Positions 39,027 to 49,507 of a stretch of DNA of 64,000 nucleotides are shown here, piece by piece (the stretch's first letter is position 1; each line of letters opens with the position of its first letter). The position numbers and the translations under genes are program-made. Origin of the DNA: Methylohalomonas sp034521715 (GTDB lineage: Bacteria; Pseudomonadota; Gammaproteobacteria; Methylohalomonadales; Methylohalomonadaceae); contig JAXHLY010000010.1 of NCBI GenBank assembly GCA_034521715.1, forward strand, positions 1 to 64,000, in the 5' to 3' direction. A model generated the notes under the pieces. That model did not search any database and was not told the DNA's origin. It saw nothing but the letters and a program-made list of their open reading frames with translations.

Positions 39027-39054
39027 TTGCAACAGCTCGTCCGCGTGGTATTAC
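39027..39054 (+). promoter_or_regulatory. sigma-70-type promoter for the porin gene
   Basis: TTGCAA (39027-39032), a 16-bp spacer, and TATTAC (39049-39054). The predicted start leaves an untranslated leader of about 145 bp before the porin, which contains GC-rich complementary pieces but no riboswitch I recognise. Confidence 0.5.
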
Positions 39055-39205
39055 TTTTCTATGCGTCTTGAAGAAAGACAGTACTGTCGATCTTCAGGCC
39101 TGGGGGACTCCACCGAACGGCAACAAGTTGGGGGAGGGATTCAGGCTGGGGAGATCGTTACCCTTGAACCTCTAGAGTTTGAGTTGGTTTTACTAGGAGG
39201 AAATG

Positions 39206-40509
39206 ATGAAAAACTTTAACAAGAGCACGCTCGCAGCTGCGGTAGGCACTGCGGCTCTGGCTCTGGCCGTGAGTGGTCCGGCTCAGGCCGAAAGCTCGTG
39301 GAGCCTGTCGGGCTGGATCAACCAGGGCATGACCTATGCTGACGACGGCGACGAGCAGTGATATCGTCGCCGTGCCGGATAACTGGTAATACGCTGGGTT
39401 CGCCGCATGACCTTCTGCCGGCGCGACCGATCTGCCAATATCAGGTCATGGAATGCCGGCTTCGAGGTCATTCTCGAACCGTTGGCAGTGACGCCCTTGG
39501 TCTTTGGTACCAATGGCGCTGACCGGCCGGTAGCACCAGCTTCGATGGCACCAGACTGGCGATATCACTGAATGTGCTGGGCCACAGCGTCTATGTCGGT
39601 GGTACGATTCGGCAAGGTTACCCTGGGTCTGCAGTCCATGCCGACCGATAACATCGCCGTGCTCGCGGATCCGTCCCTGACCCTGTGGTCGTCCATATCG
39701 CCGGTGTTCCGTGGTAACGGTATTAATCATCCAGAGCGCGGCATCTCACTGGTGCCGTGCACTGCACGATGTCAGTTTTGGCGACCTCGATGGGCTGTCA
39801 TGACCGCGCCCGCAGCTGACCGGTGGTCGTCGGTATCGGTCTCGATTGTAACGGCATCTATCGTCAGGGCGTGCGTTATGACCTGCCGACCTTTGTCGAC
39901 AACCTCAATATCGCCGTCGGCTATGCCAACGACGATATCTACGATGTCGCCGCCAAGTACAACACCCAGCTGGGCCGTATCAACACCATTCTGCATCTGG
40001 GTTATGCAGTGAATAGCTGGCCACATCGGCCGGTGGCGCACGATTCAGGCCGTTTATTCGATTCTGCCGACAACTTCCAGGCACAGCTGGGCCTGATGGA
40101 TCCGCAGACGGGTCTGTTTGGTACCTTCGCCTATCAGTATGGAAGAGTGCCGACCTGACTGCCGGCGTGGCACGGCGCAGTTTGAAGACGATACCGATGC
40201 TGTACTGGCGGCAAGGTGGGTGTCAAGCGCCAGTTCAACAGCCTGGGTGACACCTCGTTCGCCTTCCAGTACGGCAGCTACAATGACCAGTATGGTGCAT
40301 TGGCGCTGCTGACTGGCGTAACCGGCTCCGAGGTCGAGCGTATTGGTCTTCGAAGTCAACCAGTACTTCGGCGACAAGCTGATCCTGTATGGAACCTACG
40401 AGAACCTGAGCGTCGAGTGCTGATGGTACAAGCGCCACTGCTCGGCTTGCTGTTGGCTCCGGTGATAGACCTGGACACCTTCACCATGGGTCTGACCTAC
40501 TTCTTCTAA
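39206..40509 (+). pseudogene. outer-membrane porin gene with many frameshifts
   Basis: The start (MKNFNKSTLAAAVGTAALAL) has a perfect AGGAGG site 5 bp upstream and a clear signal peptide ending AQAES. Porin strands appear in shifting frames: SWSLSGWINQGMTYADDGDE, VTLGLQSMPTDNIAVLADPS, NLNIAVGYANDDIYDVAAKY, FQAQLGLMDPQTGLFGTFAY and FEVNQYFGDKLILYGTYENL. The last strand FTMGLTYFF ends in Phe, as outer-membrane barrels do. At least eight breaks make it look dead, but the density also fits poor read quality in 39.3-41.5 kb. Confidence 0.75.
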
Positions 40510-40534
40510 TCTGTTTAGTCGAAGTATGCAGTGT

Positions 40535-40563
40535 AAAAAGGCCTCCTCGGAGGCCCTTTTTTA
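40535..40563 (+). terminator. rho-independent terminator after the porin
   Basis: Stem ggcctcc-tc-ggaggcc (40540-40555) flanked by an A run before and a T run (cttttttat) after, 26 bp past the porin stop. Confidence 0.92.
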
Positions 40564-40783
40564 TGGAGGGATTAAAGCGCCGGGATGCGGTCAGGGAAGA
40601 TCTGCCGCGCTTTTCCCAGATCCGGGGAGTGCGGTAAACTTCCGCGCTGCGGTTCCGGTCAAACCAGCATTCGCGCCGGTAATATCCTTGCGGCCCGAAC
40701 ATACGGGGTATCGAGCAGCGCTGTAATCAATGGCTGCGGGTACCGGAGATTCGAGTTCATTATCCATTGCCGACCTTGCCCTT

Positions 40784-41784
40784 ATGATTAAATCTTTTTT
40801 AAACCAGTCAATTGCTGTCCTGGTCCACTGATTGCCCTGCTGGCGGTTTCCGCATCGGTCGCCGCCGTGATCGGCGACGGCGACTAGGTGCTGTGGAAAT
40901 CCGGTCGCAACCAGTACGTGAAATATGCCGAGCTGGATACCGGCAAGTTCGGCGAGAATGACCATCCGGTCCAGCTGGACCCAGCGCAGATTGCCACGGC
41001 CCTGGAGGCCCTGCAGTTCCGTTCCGAAGAATCTCTTTGCCACCGACGACGATCTGAAGCGCGGTATTTTCGCTGGCTGAAACCAGGCGCGGCGGCTGGG
41101 CGCAGCATCTGTCCATTGGTCTGAGGGAGGCCGAAACCGGATCAGGACATCATTTTCGTCGTGGCGAAAGACGGTAGCGCAGCTGATTGTTCTGACCGAT
41201 CATGCACTGATCTGCCGGCAGCGCCTTCTACAAGGACGGCAGGCTCAATATCATCATCGGCGATTACGACCGATTACCAGCAACGAGGAATTCGAGCGGG
41301 TCTACGACTCGTCCGGCGCAGCTGTGCGGCGCCTATGCTTCACACCACGGCTGCCGCACCAGCAGCTCCGGCAGGGTCAAGCGGCAATCTGGCCAACATC
41401 GCAGGCATCGAGAACAAGGTTGTTAACAATGATCCGCGCCAGGACTGGTTTGTCGTTGGATGTGCCCGAGGCCGCGGACGGCCATCGACCAGCAGAAGCG
41501 GCGGCACAATCCGGCAAGGGTGATGACATCGACGCGATGAGCCCGGCGAGATGCGCCTCGAGGCCGCGCGCATGAAGAAGGAACAGCGCGAGCTGAAGCT
41601 GGAAATGGCGCGCATGCGCGAGCAGATGAAATCCCTGGGCGAGGGTGGCGGTGGTGAGGCCGGTGCAGCCGGCGGCAAGACAGTTGAAGAGCGCATGGCC
41701 ACGCTGGACAAACTCCGCGAGGAAGGCCTGATCTCGGACGAGGAATACGCGGCCAAGCGCGAGGAGATCCTCGGCGATATTTGA
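40784..41784 (+). pseudogene. exported SHOCT-domain protein, many frameshifts
   Basis: The N-terminus at 40784 (MIKSFLNQSIAVLV...) looks like a signal segment, but a stop appears early. Conserved-looking pieces follow in changing frames: KSGRNQYVKYAELDTGKFGE, LDPAQIATALEALQFRSEES and TVAQLIVLTDHALICRQR. The C-terminal part is clean: a charged coiled coil (RLEAARMKKEQRELKLEMAR), a glycine-rich linker and a SHOCT motif, LDKLREEGLISDEEYAAKRE. The function is unknown. It lies in the same error-rich stretch as the porin. Confidence 0.55.
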
Positions 41785-41805
41785 CGAAATGAATCGATAG
41801 GCCGC

Positions 41806-42125
41806 GGTAGGAGCGCAGCTTGCTGCGCGAACCATTGGAATCTGGCATTCGCCCGGTAAACCGGGCTCCTACGGTTCGGCAACAAACCTGGGCTGTGTAG
41901 CGATATCTGATAGTTGATAATGCCGGTGGGAGCGGCGCCCTGTGGGAGCGACGCCCTCGTCGCGAACCGTTCGACAAGATGTTCGGCCCGGGGGCGGGCC
42001 TCCTACAAATGGCCGTGCGGCAGCAGCTTGCTGCGCGAATCATCGGAATTTCGCATTCGCCCGGTAAACCGGGCTCCCACGGTTCAGCAACAAACCTGGT
42101 CTCGTAGGAGTGCAGCTTTGCTGCG
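41806..42125. repeat. cluster of REP-type palindromes
   Basis: Intergenic stretch 41785-42163 with no gene. It holds at least four units: gtaggagcgcagcttgctgcgcgaa paired with ttcgcccggtaaaccgggctcctac at 41808-41871, ggagcggcgccctgtgggagcgacg at about 41930-41965, gggggcgggcctcctac near 41990, and another full pair at 42019-42128. Confidence 0.85.
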
Positions 42126-42163
42126 CGAATGCATCAAAAAGGACTTCAAGTCTGATTAGCATC

Positions 42164-43117
42164 ATGTGCGAACTCTATCCTGAACTCGAACCAACCATTG
42201 CCGAATTCCTCGATACCGGTGACGGCCACCAGGTCTATTACGAGGTCAGCGGCAATTCTGACGGCCTGCCGGTCATATTTCTGCACGGCGGCCCCGGCTC
42301 CGGCGCGAAGCCGCATCACCGGCAGTTTTTCGATCCCGATCGTTATCGCATTGTCATTTTCGACCAGCGCGGCACCGGCCGCAGCCGGCCCCATGGCCAT
42401 CTGGAGCACAACACCACACAGGATTTGCTGGCCGATATGGAATCCATCCGCCGGCAACTTGATATCGACAGGTGGGTAGTATTCGGTGGTTCCTGGGGCG
42501 CGACGCTGGCGCTGCTGTACGCCCAGGCCTATCCGGACCGTGTGAGCGGTCTGATACTCCGCGGTACCTTTCTGGCGCGGCAACAGGATCGGAACTGGAT
42601 GCTGGGGCAGGGCGCGGACCGGTTCTTTCCGGAATACTGGGCCGAGTTCGTCCGGGATTTCGATTCCACCGAACCGGAAGCCATCCTGGACGCGTTATAT
42701 GAAGGGGTACATGCCGAAGATGAATCAAGGCAACTGGCTGCGGCCAGAAGCTGGGCGCTGTGGACCGGCCGGGTGGTGACCTACACACTGGTCGATGAAT
42801 ACAAACTGGAGGTCGATGACCCGCAGAAGCTCGTGAACGAGGCCCGGATCGAGATGCACTACGCCCGGAACCGCTATTTCATCGAGGAGAATCCGATCCT
42901 GGAGAACATGAACAAGGTGCCGGCAGTCCCTGCGCGGATCATCCACGGCCGACGCGACATGGTCTGCACGCCGTCGGCCTCCTGGACAGTGCACCAGGCC
43001 TTGCCAGGCTCGGAGCTGGAAATCCTGCCGGATGCCGGTCACCTGGCCGGTGAGCCGGCGGTGGTCGATGCCCTGGTTCGGGCTACGGATGCTATGGCGG
43101 ATGTATGTGAACAGTAG
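42164..43117 (+). CDS. pip: prolyl iminopeptidase (alpha/beta hydrolase)
   Basis: 317 residues from the ATG at 42164 (MCELYPELEPTIAEFLDTGD), chosen because the upstream codons lie in a REP element. It removes N-terminal proline from peptides. Motifs are the oxyanion segment FLHGGPGSG, the nucleophile elbow GGSWGATLAL, the catalytic Asp in IHGRRDMVC and His in DAGHLAGE. Length and motifs are typical of the family. Cytoplasmic; flanked by REP clusters on both sides. Confidence 0.92.
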   Translation: MCELYPELEPTIAEFLDTGDGHQVYYEVSGNSDGLPVIFLHGGPGSGAKPHHRQFFDPDRYRIVIFDQRGTGRSRPHGHLEHNTTQDLLADMESIRRQLDIDRWVVFGGSWGATLALLYAQAYPDRVSGLILRGTFLARQQDRNWMLGQGADRFFPEYWAEFVRDFDSTEPEAILDALYEGVHAEDESRQLAAARSWALWTGRVVTYTLVDEYKLEVDDPQKLVNEARIEMHYARNRYFIEENPILENMNKVPAVPARIIHGRRDMVCTPSASWTVHQALPGSELEILPDAGHLAGEPAVVDALVRATDAMADVCEQ

Positions 43118-43225
43118 GAGCGCAGCTTCGCTGCGCGAATATCGAAATAGCCACGTAGTATCGCGGACGCAGTCCGCTCCCACAGCGAATGTTCGCCCGG
43201 GGCGGGCTCCTCCTACGATCGGGGC
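43113..43225. repeat. REP-type palindromes after pip
   Basis: Units gtaggagcgcagcttcgctgcgcga (43116-43140) and gcggacgcagtccgctccc (43163-43181), plus cgcccggggcgggctcc at about 43193. They lie in the 186-bp gap between pip and folP; no gene is seen there. Confidence 0.8.
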
Positions 43226-43303
43226 ATCCCTTGCCTGCGCAGGAGCTCAACTTGATATACGAACCAGTCGATCAACAGGACGGCCAATAGTGTCTGTATC
43301 AAC

Positions 43304-44149
43304 ATGATTACATTTTCCGCCAATCAGCCAGTCATCATGGGGATTCTCAACCTGACGCCGGACAGCTTTTCCGACGGCGGCTGCTACACCGATGCCGAAA
43401 TCGCGGTTACTCATGCCCGTGCGATGGTGGAGGAGGGCGCTGCCATCATCGATGTCGGTGGCGAATCCACCCGCCCGGGTTCAAAACGCGTCAGTGCGGA
43501 GGAGCAGCTGAGCCGGATTCTGGACATTATCCGGGCCCTGCGCAAAGCGATTCCGAAGGAAATCATTATCAGCATCGATACCACGCTGGTGCCGGTGGCC
43601 GAGACGGTCATCCGTGCCGGTGCCAATATGCTGAATGACATATCTGCCGGCCGTGATGATCCACGCATGTTCGCCCTGGCTGCGGAAACCGGCGTGCCGC
43701 TGGTGCTGATGCATATGCAGGGTACGCCGGCGACGATGCAGGACAATCCGACCTATGACGATGTAGTGGCGGAGGTGCAGGCGTTCCTGCTGCAGCGTGC
43801 GGCCGCCGCGGAAAAGGCCGGAGTGAAAAAGCAACAGATTGTCATTGACCCGGGCATCGGCTTTGGCAAGACTCGGGAACATAATCTGCAGCTGCTGGCC
43901 GCGCTGCCGGCGTTCACCGCCAGCGGCTATCCAGTGTTGCTCGGTACCAGCCGCAAGCGCTTCATGGGCACTATCTGCCGGGAACAGTCAGCCGATGAAC
44001 TGATCGGTGCCACCTGCGCCACCACGGTCATCGGCACGCAGGCCGGTGTCAGTATCTTCCGGGTGCATGATGTGAGGCCGAACCGGCAGGCGCTGGAGGT
44101 GGCGCGGGCGGTGTCGTCGATGCAGGGGGCGATGCGGGGACGGTCGTAG
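43304..44149 (+). CDS. folP: dihydropteroate synthase
   Basis: A 281-residue TIM-barrel enzyme joining pABA to dihydropterin pyrophosphate. Motifs are MGILNLTPDSFSDGG, IDVGGESTRPGSKRV, DISAGRDDPRMF, IDPGIGFGKTREHN and LLGTSRKRFMG. Full length and intact. It is not beside ftsH/glmM, its common neighbours in gammaproteobacteria, but near pterin-cofactor genes (DHPS-like at 47328, pterin dehydratase at 50263). Confidence 0.93.
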   Translation: MITFSANQPVIMGILNLTPDSFSDGGCYTDAEIAVTHARAMVEEGAAIIDVGGESTRPGSKRVSAEEQLSRILDIIRALRKAIPKEIIISIDTTLVPVAETVIRAGANMLNDISAGRDDPRMFALAAETGVPLVLMHMQGTPATMQDNPTYDDVVAEVQAFLLQRAAAAEKAGVKKQQIVIDPGIGFGKTREHNLQLLAALPAFTASGYPVLLGTSRKRFMGTICREQSADELIGATCATTVIGTQAGVSIFRVHDVRPNRQALEVARAVSSMQGAMRGRS

Positions 44150-44515
44150 GAGCGCAGCTTGCTGCGCGAATATCGAAATAGCCACGTATTATTGCGGACG
44201 CAGTCCGCTCCCACAGTGAATGCTCGCCCGGGGGCGGGCTCCTACAGGTTGTGTTAACCCCCATCCCAACCTTCCCCATCAAGTGAGAAGAAGCTGGTTT
44301 GTTGCCGGTAGGAGCGGCGCCCTCGCCGCGAATCATGCTTGTGGGAGCGGCGCCCTCGGCTTACAGCATGCCGGGGGGCCAGGCTTGTCGCTAATATTCA
44401 TTGCGTAGGAGCGCAGCTTGCTGCGCGAATCAGGCATCGCATGCGCCCGCTGAAGCGGGCTCCTGCAGCGCGAATCGAATAGCGAAATGTTCGCCCGGAC
44501 AAGCCGGACTCCTAC
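44147..44515. repeat. cluster of REP-type palindromes between folP and pqqE
   Basis: No gene is seen. At least five units: gtaggagcgcagcttgctgcgcga at 44147 and 44404, gcggacgcagtccgctccc at 44193, gtaggagcggcgccctcgccgcga near 44310, gtgggagcggcgccctcgg near 44340, and gaagcgggctcctgc near 44451. folP and pqqE converge on this block. Confidence 0.85.
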
Positions 44516-45690
44516 TCCACCGACTCCAGATGCGGTTTCTTTTCCTTGCCGACAATCTTTTTCGAGTTCGGCATGTTTCGGAATAGCAGCGGTTTTTCTT
44601 CCGTCTCCGGATCCCGTTCCTTTGCCAGCCTGTTGATGCGTTCGACGTCGTCATGCAATTGCTGGTGATAGGGTGACTTGTCGCAGACCGGGTCGGCATT
44701 GCGGGCATCGCCGGTGAGCATGTAAGCCTGACAGCGACAGCCGCCGAAGTCCTTGGTTTTTTCCGGGCACGAGCGGCAGGGCTCCTTCATCCAGTCGAAA
44801 CCGCGGAACACGTTAAAGCCCTCGGAATCGTTCCACAGACCCTCGATAGTCCAGTCGCGAACGTTCGGAAATTCAATCGGCAACTGGTGTGCGGCATGAC
44901 AGGGCAGGGCCGTGCCATCGGGAGCAATGGTCAGGAATACCGAACCCCAGCCGTTCATGCAGGCCTTCGGCCGGGTCTCGTAATAGTCGGGGATCACGTA
45001 AATGATCTTCATCTGGTCCTTGTATTTTTCCTTGTATTCCTGCGCAACCTTCCAGGCATCATCCAGCTGTTCCCTGGTCGGCAGCAGCTGATCAATATTG
45101 ATACGGGACCAGCCGTAATACTGTGTGCTTGCCAGCTCGACGTAATCGGCATCCAGATCGGAGCACATCTTGAGAATGTCCTCGATCTGATCGATGTTCT
45201 TCCGGTGCAGCACGATATTCAGCACCATGGGGTACTCGTGCTTCTTGACCATCCGGGCCATTTCATACTTGTGGCCGAAACTCTTGGTGCCGGCGAGGTA
45301 GTTATTCAGTTCCTCGTTGCTGGCCTGGAAACTGATCTGGATATGATCCAGGCCGGCCTCCTTGAAAGCCTTGACCCGATCTTCATCCATACCGACACCG
45401 GAGGTAATCAGGTTGGTGTAGAAACCCAGCCGCCGGGCCTCGGCGATCAGTTCCTCCAGGTCCTTTCTGACCAGCGGTTCACCGCCGGAAAAACCGAGCT
45501 GGGTGGCACCCATCTCGCGGGCCTGGCGCATGACCCGGAACCAGTCCTCGGTGGACAGCTCGTTCTGGTACTTGGCTATCTCGACCGGGTTGGAACAATA
45601 GGGGCACTGTAGCGGACACTTGTATGTCAGCTCCGCCAGCAGCCAGAGTGGCTTGCCGTTACTGCTTTTCTCGTATCCAGCCGTTGTCAT
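44512..45690 (-). CDS. pqqE: PQQ biosynthesis radical SAM enzyme PqqE
   Basis: 392 residues. It forms the Glu-Tyr carbon-carbon crosslink in PqqA. The radical SAM cluster motif is CPLQCPYC (about residues 25-32), with LGFSGGEPLVRKDL and the SPASM cysteines in LPCHAAHQLP, CRSCPEKTKDFGGCRCQA and VCDKSP. It overlaps pqqD by 32 bp, reflecting the PqqD-PqqE partnership. The C-terminus is Lys/Glu-rich and slightly longer than usual. Confidence 0.95.
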   Translation of the reverse strand: MTTAGYEKSSNGKPLWLLAELTYKCPLQCPYCSNPVEIAKYQNELSTEDWFRVMRQAREMGATQLGFSGGEPLVRKDLEELIAEARRLGFYTNLITSGVGMDEDRVKAFKEAGLDHIQISFQASNEELNNYLAGTKSFGHKYEMARMVKKHEYPMVLNIVLHRKNIDQIEDILKMCSDLDADYVELASTQYYGWSRINIDQLLPTREQLDDAWKVAQEYKEKYKDQMKIIYVIPDYYETRPKACMNGWGSVFLTIAPDGTALPCHAAHQLPIEFPNVRDWTIEGLWNDSEGFNVFRGFDWMKEPCRSCPEKTKDFGGCRCQAYMLTGDARNADPVCDKSPYHQQLHDDVERINRLAKERDPETEEKPLLFRNMPNSKKIVGKEKKPHLESVE

Positions 45691-45943
45691 GAGCTACCTC
45701 CATAAATTTGCGTACGTCCTGTTCCAGATCGGCGCCGGGAAACTGTTCCTGTAAATCGGCAATGATGTCAGCCACGGTATCTTCACCGTTGATGCGTTTC
45801 ATGATTTCACCGGCGCTCTGGCTGAGTTTGACCATGCCTTCCGGATACAGAACCACATAGCAATCCTGTGCCTTTTCCCACTGCAGCCGGAAAGTCGGCG
45901 CAATCTCGGGTGTCGTCTTGTCGGCAGTGATATCCATACTCAT
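45659..45943 (-). CDS. pqqD: PQQ peptide chaperone PqqD
   Basis: 94 residues from the ATG at 45943 (MSMDITADKTTPEIAPTFRL), which overlaps the pqqC stop by 4 bp. PqqD binds the PqqA peptide and presents it to PqqE. Family landmarks are YPEGMVKLSQSAGEIMKRI and ADIIADLQEQFPG. The longer upstream frame lies inside pqqC. Confidence 0.92.
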   Translation of the reverse strand: MSMDITADKTTPEIAPTFRLQWEKAQDCYVVLYPEGMVKLSQSAGEIMKRINGEDTVADIIADLQEQFPGADLEQDVRKFMEVAHDNGWIREKQ

Positions 45944-46668
45944 TCGACACAGAAGTAGGGTGGTTTGTTCTCTATATAAGCCATCCACATGGCATCCAGC
46001 ATGGTCCAGAGGATATCCAGCTTGAACTGCAGCAGTCCCAGCGCATGTTCCTGCTGTTCGCGGGTACGGAAATGATCCAGGGTAATGCTCAGGCCATGTT
46101 CGACATCACGCCGGGCCTCCTTGAGGCGCTTGCGGAAATAGTTGTAGCCGTCCTGCTCAATCCAGGGATAATGCTTGGGCCAGTTATCGAGCCGGTTCTG
46201 ATGAATTGTCGGTGCAAACAACTCCGTCAGTGATGAAGAGGCGGCTTCCTGCCAGCTTGCATGACGGGCGAAATTGACATAGGCATCGATCGCGAAACGT
46301 ACGCCCGGGAGCACATGCTCCTCGGACCAGAGTTCTTCGCGCGACAGGCCAACGGCCTCGCCGAGCTGCAGCCAGGCCTCGATGCCGCCGGGCTCACTGT
46401 CCGTTCCGTCATGATCGATAATCCGCTGGACCCACATGCGCCGCGTATCACGGTCCTTGCAGTTGGCCATGATCGCGGCATCCTTGATGGGGATGCTGGT
46501 CTGGTAATAAAAGCGATTGGCAACCCAGCCCTGGATCGCTTGCTTCTCCAGCTTGCCCGTGTTCATCAGGACATGGAACGGGTGATTGATATGATAATAT
46601 TTTTCCTTCGCGCGCAGCTGCTGCTCGAATTCCTCGCGCGTCCAGGGTGTCCGTTCTTCGATGCCCAT
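45940..46668 (-). CDS. pqqC: pyrroloquinoline-quinone synthase PqqC
   Basis: A 242-residue haem-oxygenase-fold oxidase that performs the last ring closure and oxidation of PQQ. Typical motifs are YHINHPFHVLMNTGKL, QGWVANRFYYQTSIPIKDAA, RIIDHDGTDSEPGGIEAWL and LFAPTIHQNRLDNWPKHYPW. Intact and of normal length. Transcription probably depends on read-through of two hairpins from pqqA. Confidence 0.95.
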   Translation of the reverse strand: MGIEERTPWTREEFEQQLRAKEKYYHINHPFHVLMNTGKLEKQAIQGWVANRFYYQTSIPIKDAAIMANCKDRDTRRMWVQRIIDHDGTDSEPGGIEAWLQLGEAVGLSREELWSEEHVLPGVRFAIDAYVNFARHASWQEAASSSLTELFAPTIHQNRLDNWPKHYPWIEQDGYNYFRKRLKEARRDVEHGLSITLDHFRTREQQEHALGLLQFKLDILWTMLDAMWMAYIENKPPYFCVE

Positions 46669-46714
46669 TGTTAATGTCCTTTCAGTAATCTCGGTGTTCG
46701 TGTTTTTACCGTTG

Positions 46715-46753
46715 AAAATAAAAAAGCCCTGTCGATTCCAACCATCACAGGGC
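46715..46753 (-). terminator. terminator-like hairpin between pqqA and pqqC
   Basis: On the minus strand, gccctgt and acagggc (46726-46732 and 46747-46753) pair and are followed by cttttttattttc. This is a full intrinsic-terminator layout upstream of pqqC, second after the hairpin at 46834. Confidence 0.75.
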
Positions 46754-46833
46754 CTGTCGCTGTTCTTTGCCGGTCTGATACGCTGCGTGGATGGTACGCT
46801 TCACTCAAATATAGTTGATTCTGCCTGTAAAAT

Positions 46834-46861
46834 AACCGGGAGCGGCAAACCGCTCCCGGTT
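46834..46861 (-). terminator. strong hairpin directly after pqqA
   Basis: Perfect 12-bp stem aaccgggagcgg/ccgctcccggtt with a 4-base loop, 13 bp past the pqqA stop, followed on the minus strand by attttac. It probably stabilises or terminates the pqqA transcript, giving excess PqqA over PqqCDE. Confidence 0.8.
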
Positions 46862-46874
46862 CATACATAACAAC

Positions 46875-46949
46875 TTACTTGTTGTTGATGTACATGGTCA
46901 CTTCGAAACCGAAGCGAATGTCGTTATATGCAGGAGTTTCCCACTTCAT
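46875..46949 (-). CDS. pqqA: PQQ precursor peptide PqqA
   Basis: A 24-codon gene. The peptide begins MKWETPAYNDIRFGFE, carries the crosslinked pair Glu16 and Tyr20 in the FEVTMY motif, and ends INNK. Length and motif are canonical. The GGAG ribosome site lies 8 bp before the start. It is the substrate from which PQQ is built. The order is A-C-D-E here, with pqqB 5.2 kb away on the opposite strand. Confidence 0.96.
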   Translation of the reverse strand: MKWETPAYNDIRFGFEVTMYINNK

Positions 46950-47056
46950 GTCATGTCTCCAAATTTAAGTTTGTTGATAAGGAGGAGGGTCATTGCTGAC
47001 TCCCCCTGCCGTGCCGCAGCCACCTAACAGGCACTGCCTGGCACACCCCTACTAGT

Positions 47057-47072
47057 TGCCAGAACCGTGCCA
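47057..47072 (-). promoter_or_regulatory. candidate sigma-54 promoter upstream of pqqA
   Basis: On the minus strand TGGCACGGTTCTGGCA matches the -24/-12 consensus TGGCACGNNNNTTGCW except one base, with correct GG-to-GC spacing. It would give a leader of about 95 bases before pqqA. The 378-bp region 46950-47327 holds no other feature except short palindromes such as aggcactgcct. Confidence 0.4.
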
Positions 47073-47327
47073 GTTTTCGGTTCCCTGGCCCGGTCTTCCG
47101 GATTCTGCTAAAATCTTAATTAAATCAGAACGTTATTCAGTCGGTAAAATAACAGTCCGGCTTGGACCGTAGCCGGGAACCATAGCAGGCGCTGAATTGG
47201 TTAAGAATGACCACCCTGTCTGGTTGCAGGCAACCATTGCGGCTGAGGCCGGGCCCCGGCGTCTGCTCTCAGCCGATATAATGCCCGCCTGTTACCTGAC
47301 TCCATCAACCGGGACATCCCGCTGCGC

Positions 47328-48830
<1,503 letters not shown>

Positions 48831-48875
48831 AATTTGGATAGAGGGAACTGAAAAGTTCCCGGTCCTTCCAATTTT

Positions 48876-48912
48876 CGTTTCACGTTTCACGTTTCACGTT
48901 TCACGTTTCACG
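48876..48912 (-). repeat. heptamer array cgtttca (gtgaaac on the minus strand)
   Basis: Five tandem units just upstream of the DUF447 gene. Read on the minus strand they are gtgaaac, a variant of the GTGAATN family, but here not behind a minus-strand stop codon. Confidence 0.9.
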
Positions 48913-48931
48913 AGTAACGAGATACGAATAA

Positions 48932-49507
48932 ATGATTTACGAAACCATAGTCACCACGGTCAATGTTGAAGGTGGTATCCAGATCGCGCCGATGGGTCTG
49001 CGGCGTGTCGACGGCCTGTATCTCATCGCCCCGTTCAAGCCGTCAACCACGCTGAACAATCTGGAACACAGTGGCGAGGCAGTGGTGAATCTCACCGATG
49101 ATGTGCGGGTTTTCGCCGGCTGTCTTACCGGCCGCTACGACTGGCCGTTGCTGCCGGCAGTGAAAGTGCGCGGGCAATACCTCGAGGCGGCACTGTCGCA
49201 CCTGGAGTTGACCGTCGAACGGGTCGAGGATGACGAACAGCGGCCGAAATTCTACTGCCGGCTGCAGCATGAAGCCGTCCACGCGCCATTCCGCGGCTTT
49301 AACCGTGCCCAGGCGGCGGTACTGGAGGCGGCTATCCTGGTCAGCCGTATCGATCGGCTGCCGCGCGAGAAAATCACCGCGGAACTTGAATACCTGCAGA
49401 TCGCGATCGACAAGACCGCCGGTCAGCGTGAACTGCAGGCCTGGGGCTGGCTGATGGAGCGTATCCACGGGCACTCCGAACAGGCCACCACGGGGCCGTG
49501 GTCATGA
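48932..49507 (+). CDS. DUF447 family protein, H4MPT-associated
   Basis: A 191-residue protein: an N-terminal flavin-reductase-like split-barrel region (IYETIVTTVNVEGGIQIAPM, RVDGLYLIAPFKPSTTLNNL) and a C-terminal helical part. DUF447 proteins are found in methanogens and in methylotrophs with the H4MPT pathway. It follows the DHPS-like gene and overlaps the mfnB start. The precise reaction is unknown to me. Confidence 0.88.
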   Translation: MIYETIVTTVNVEGGIQIAPMGLRRVDGLYLIAPFKPSTTLNNLEHSGEAVVNLTDDVRVFAGCLTGRYDWPLLPAVKVRGQYLEAALSHLELTVERVEDDEQRPKFYCRLQHEAVHAPFRGFNRAQAAVLEAAILVSRIDRLPREKITAELEYLQIAIDKTAGQRELQAWGWLMERIHGHSEQATTGPWS

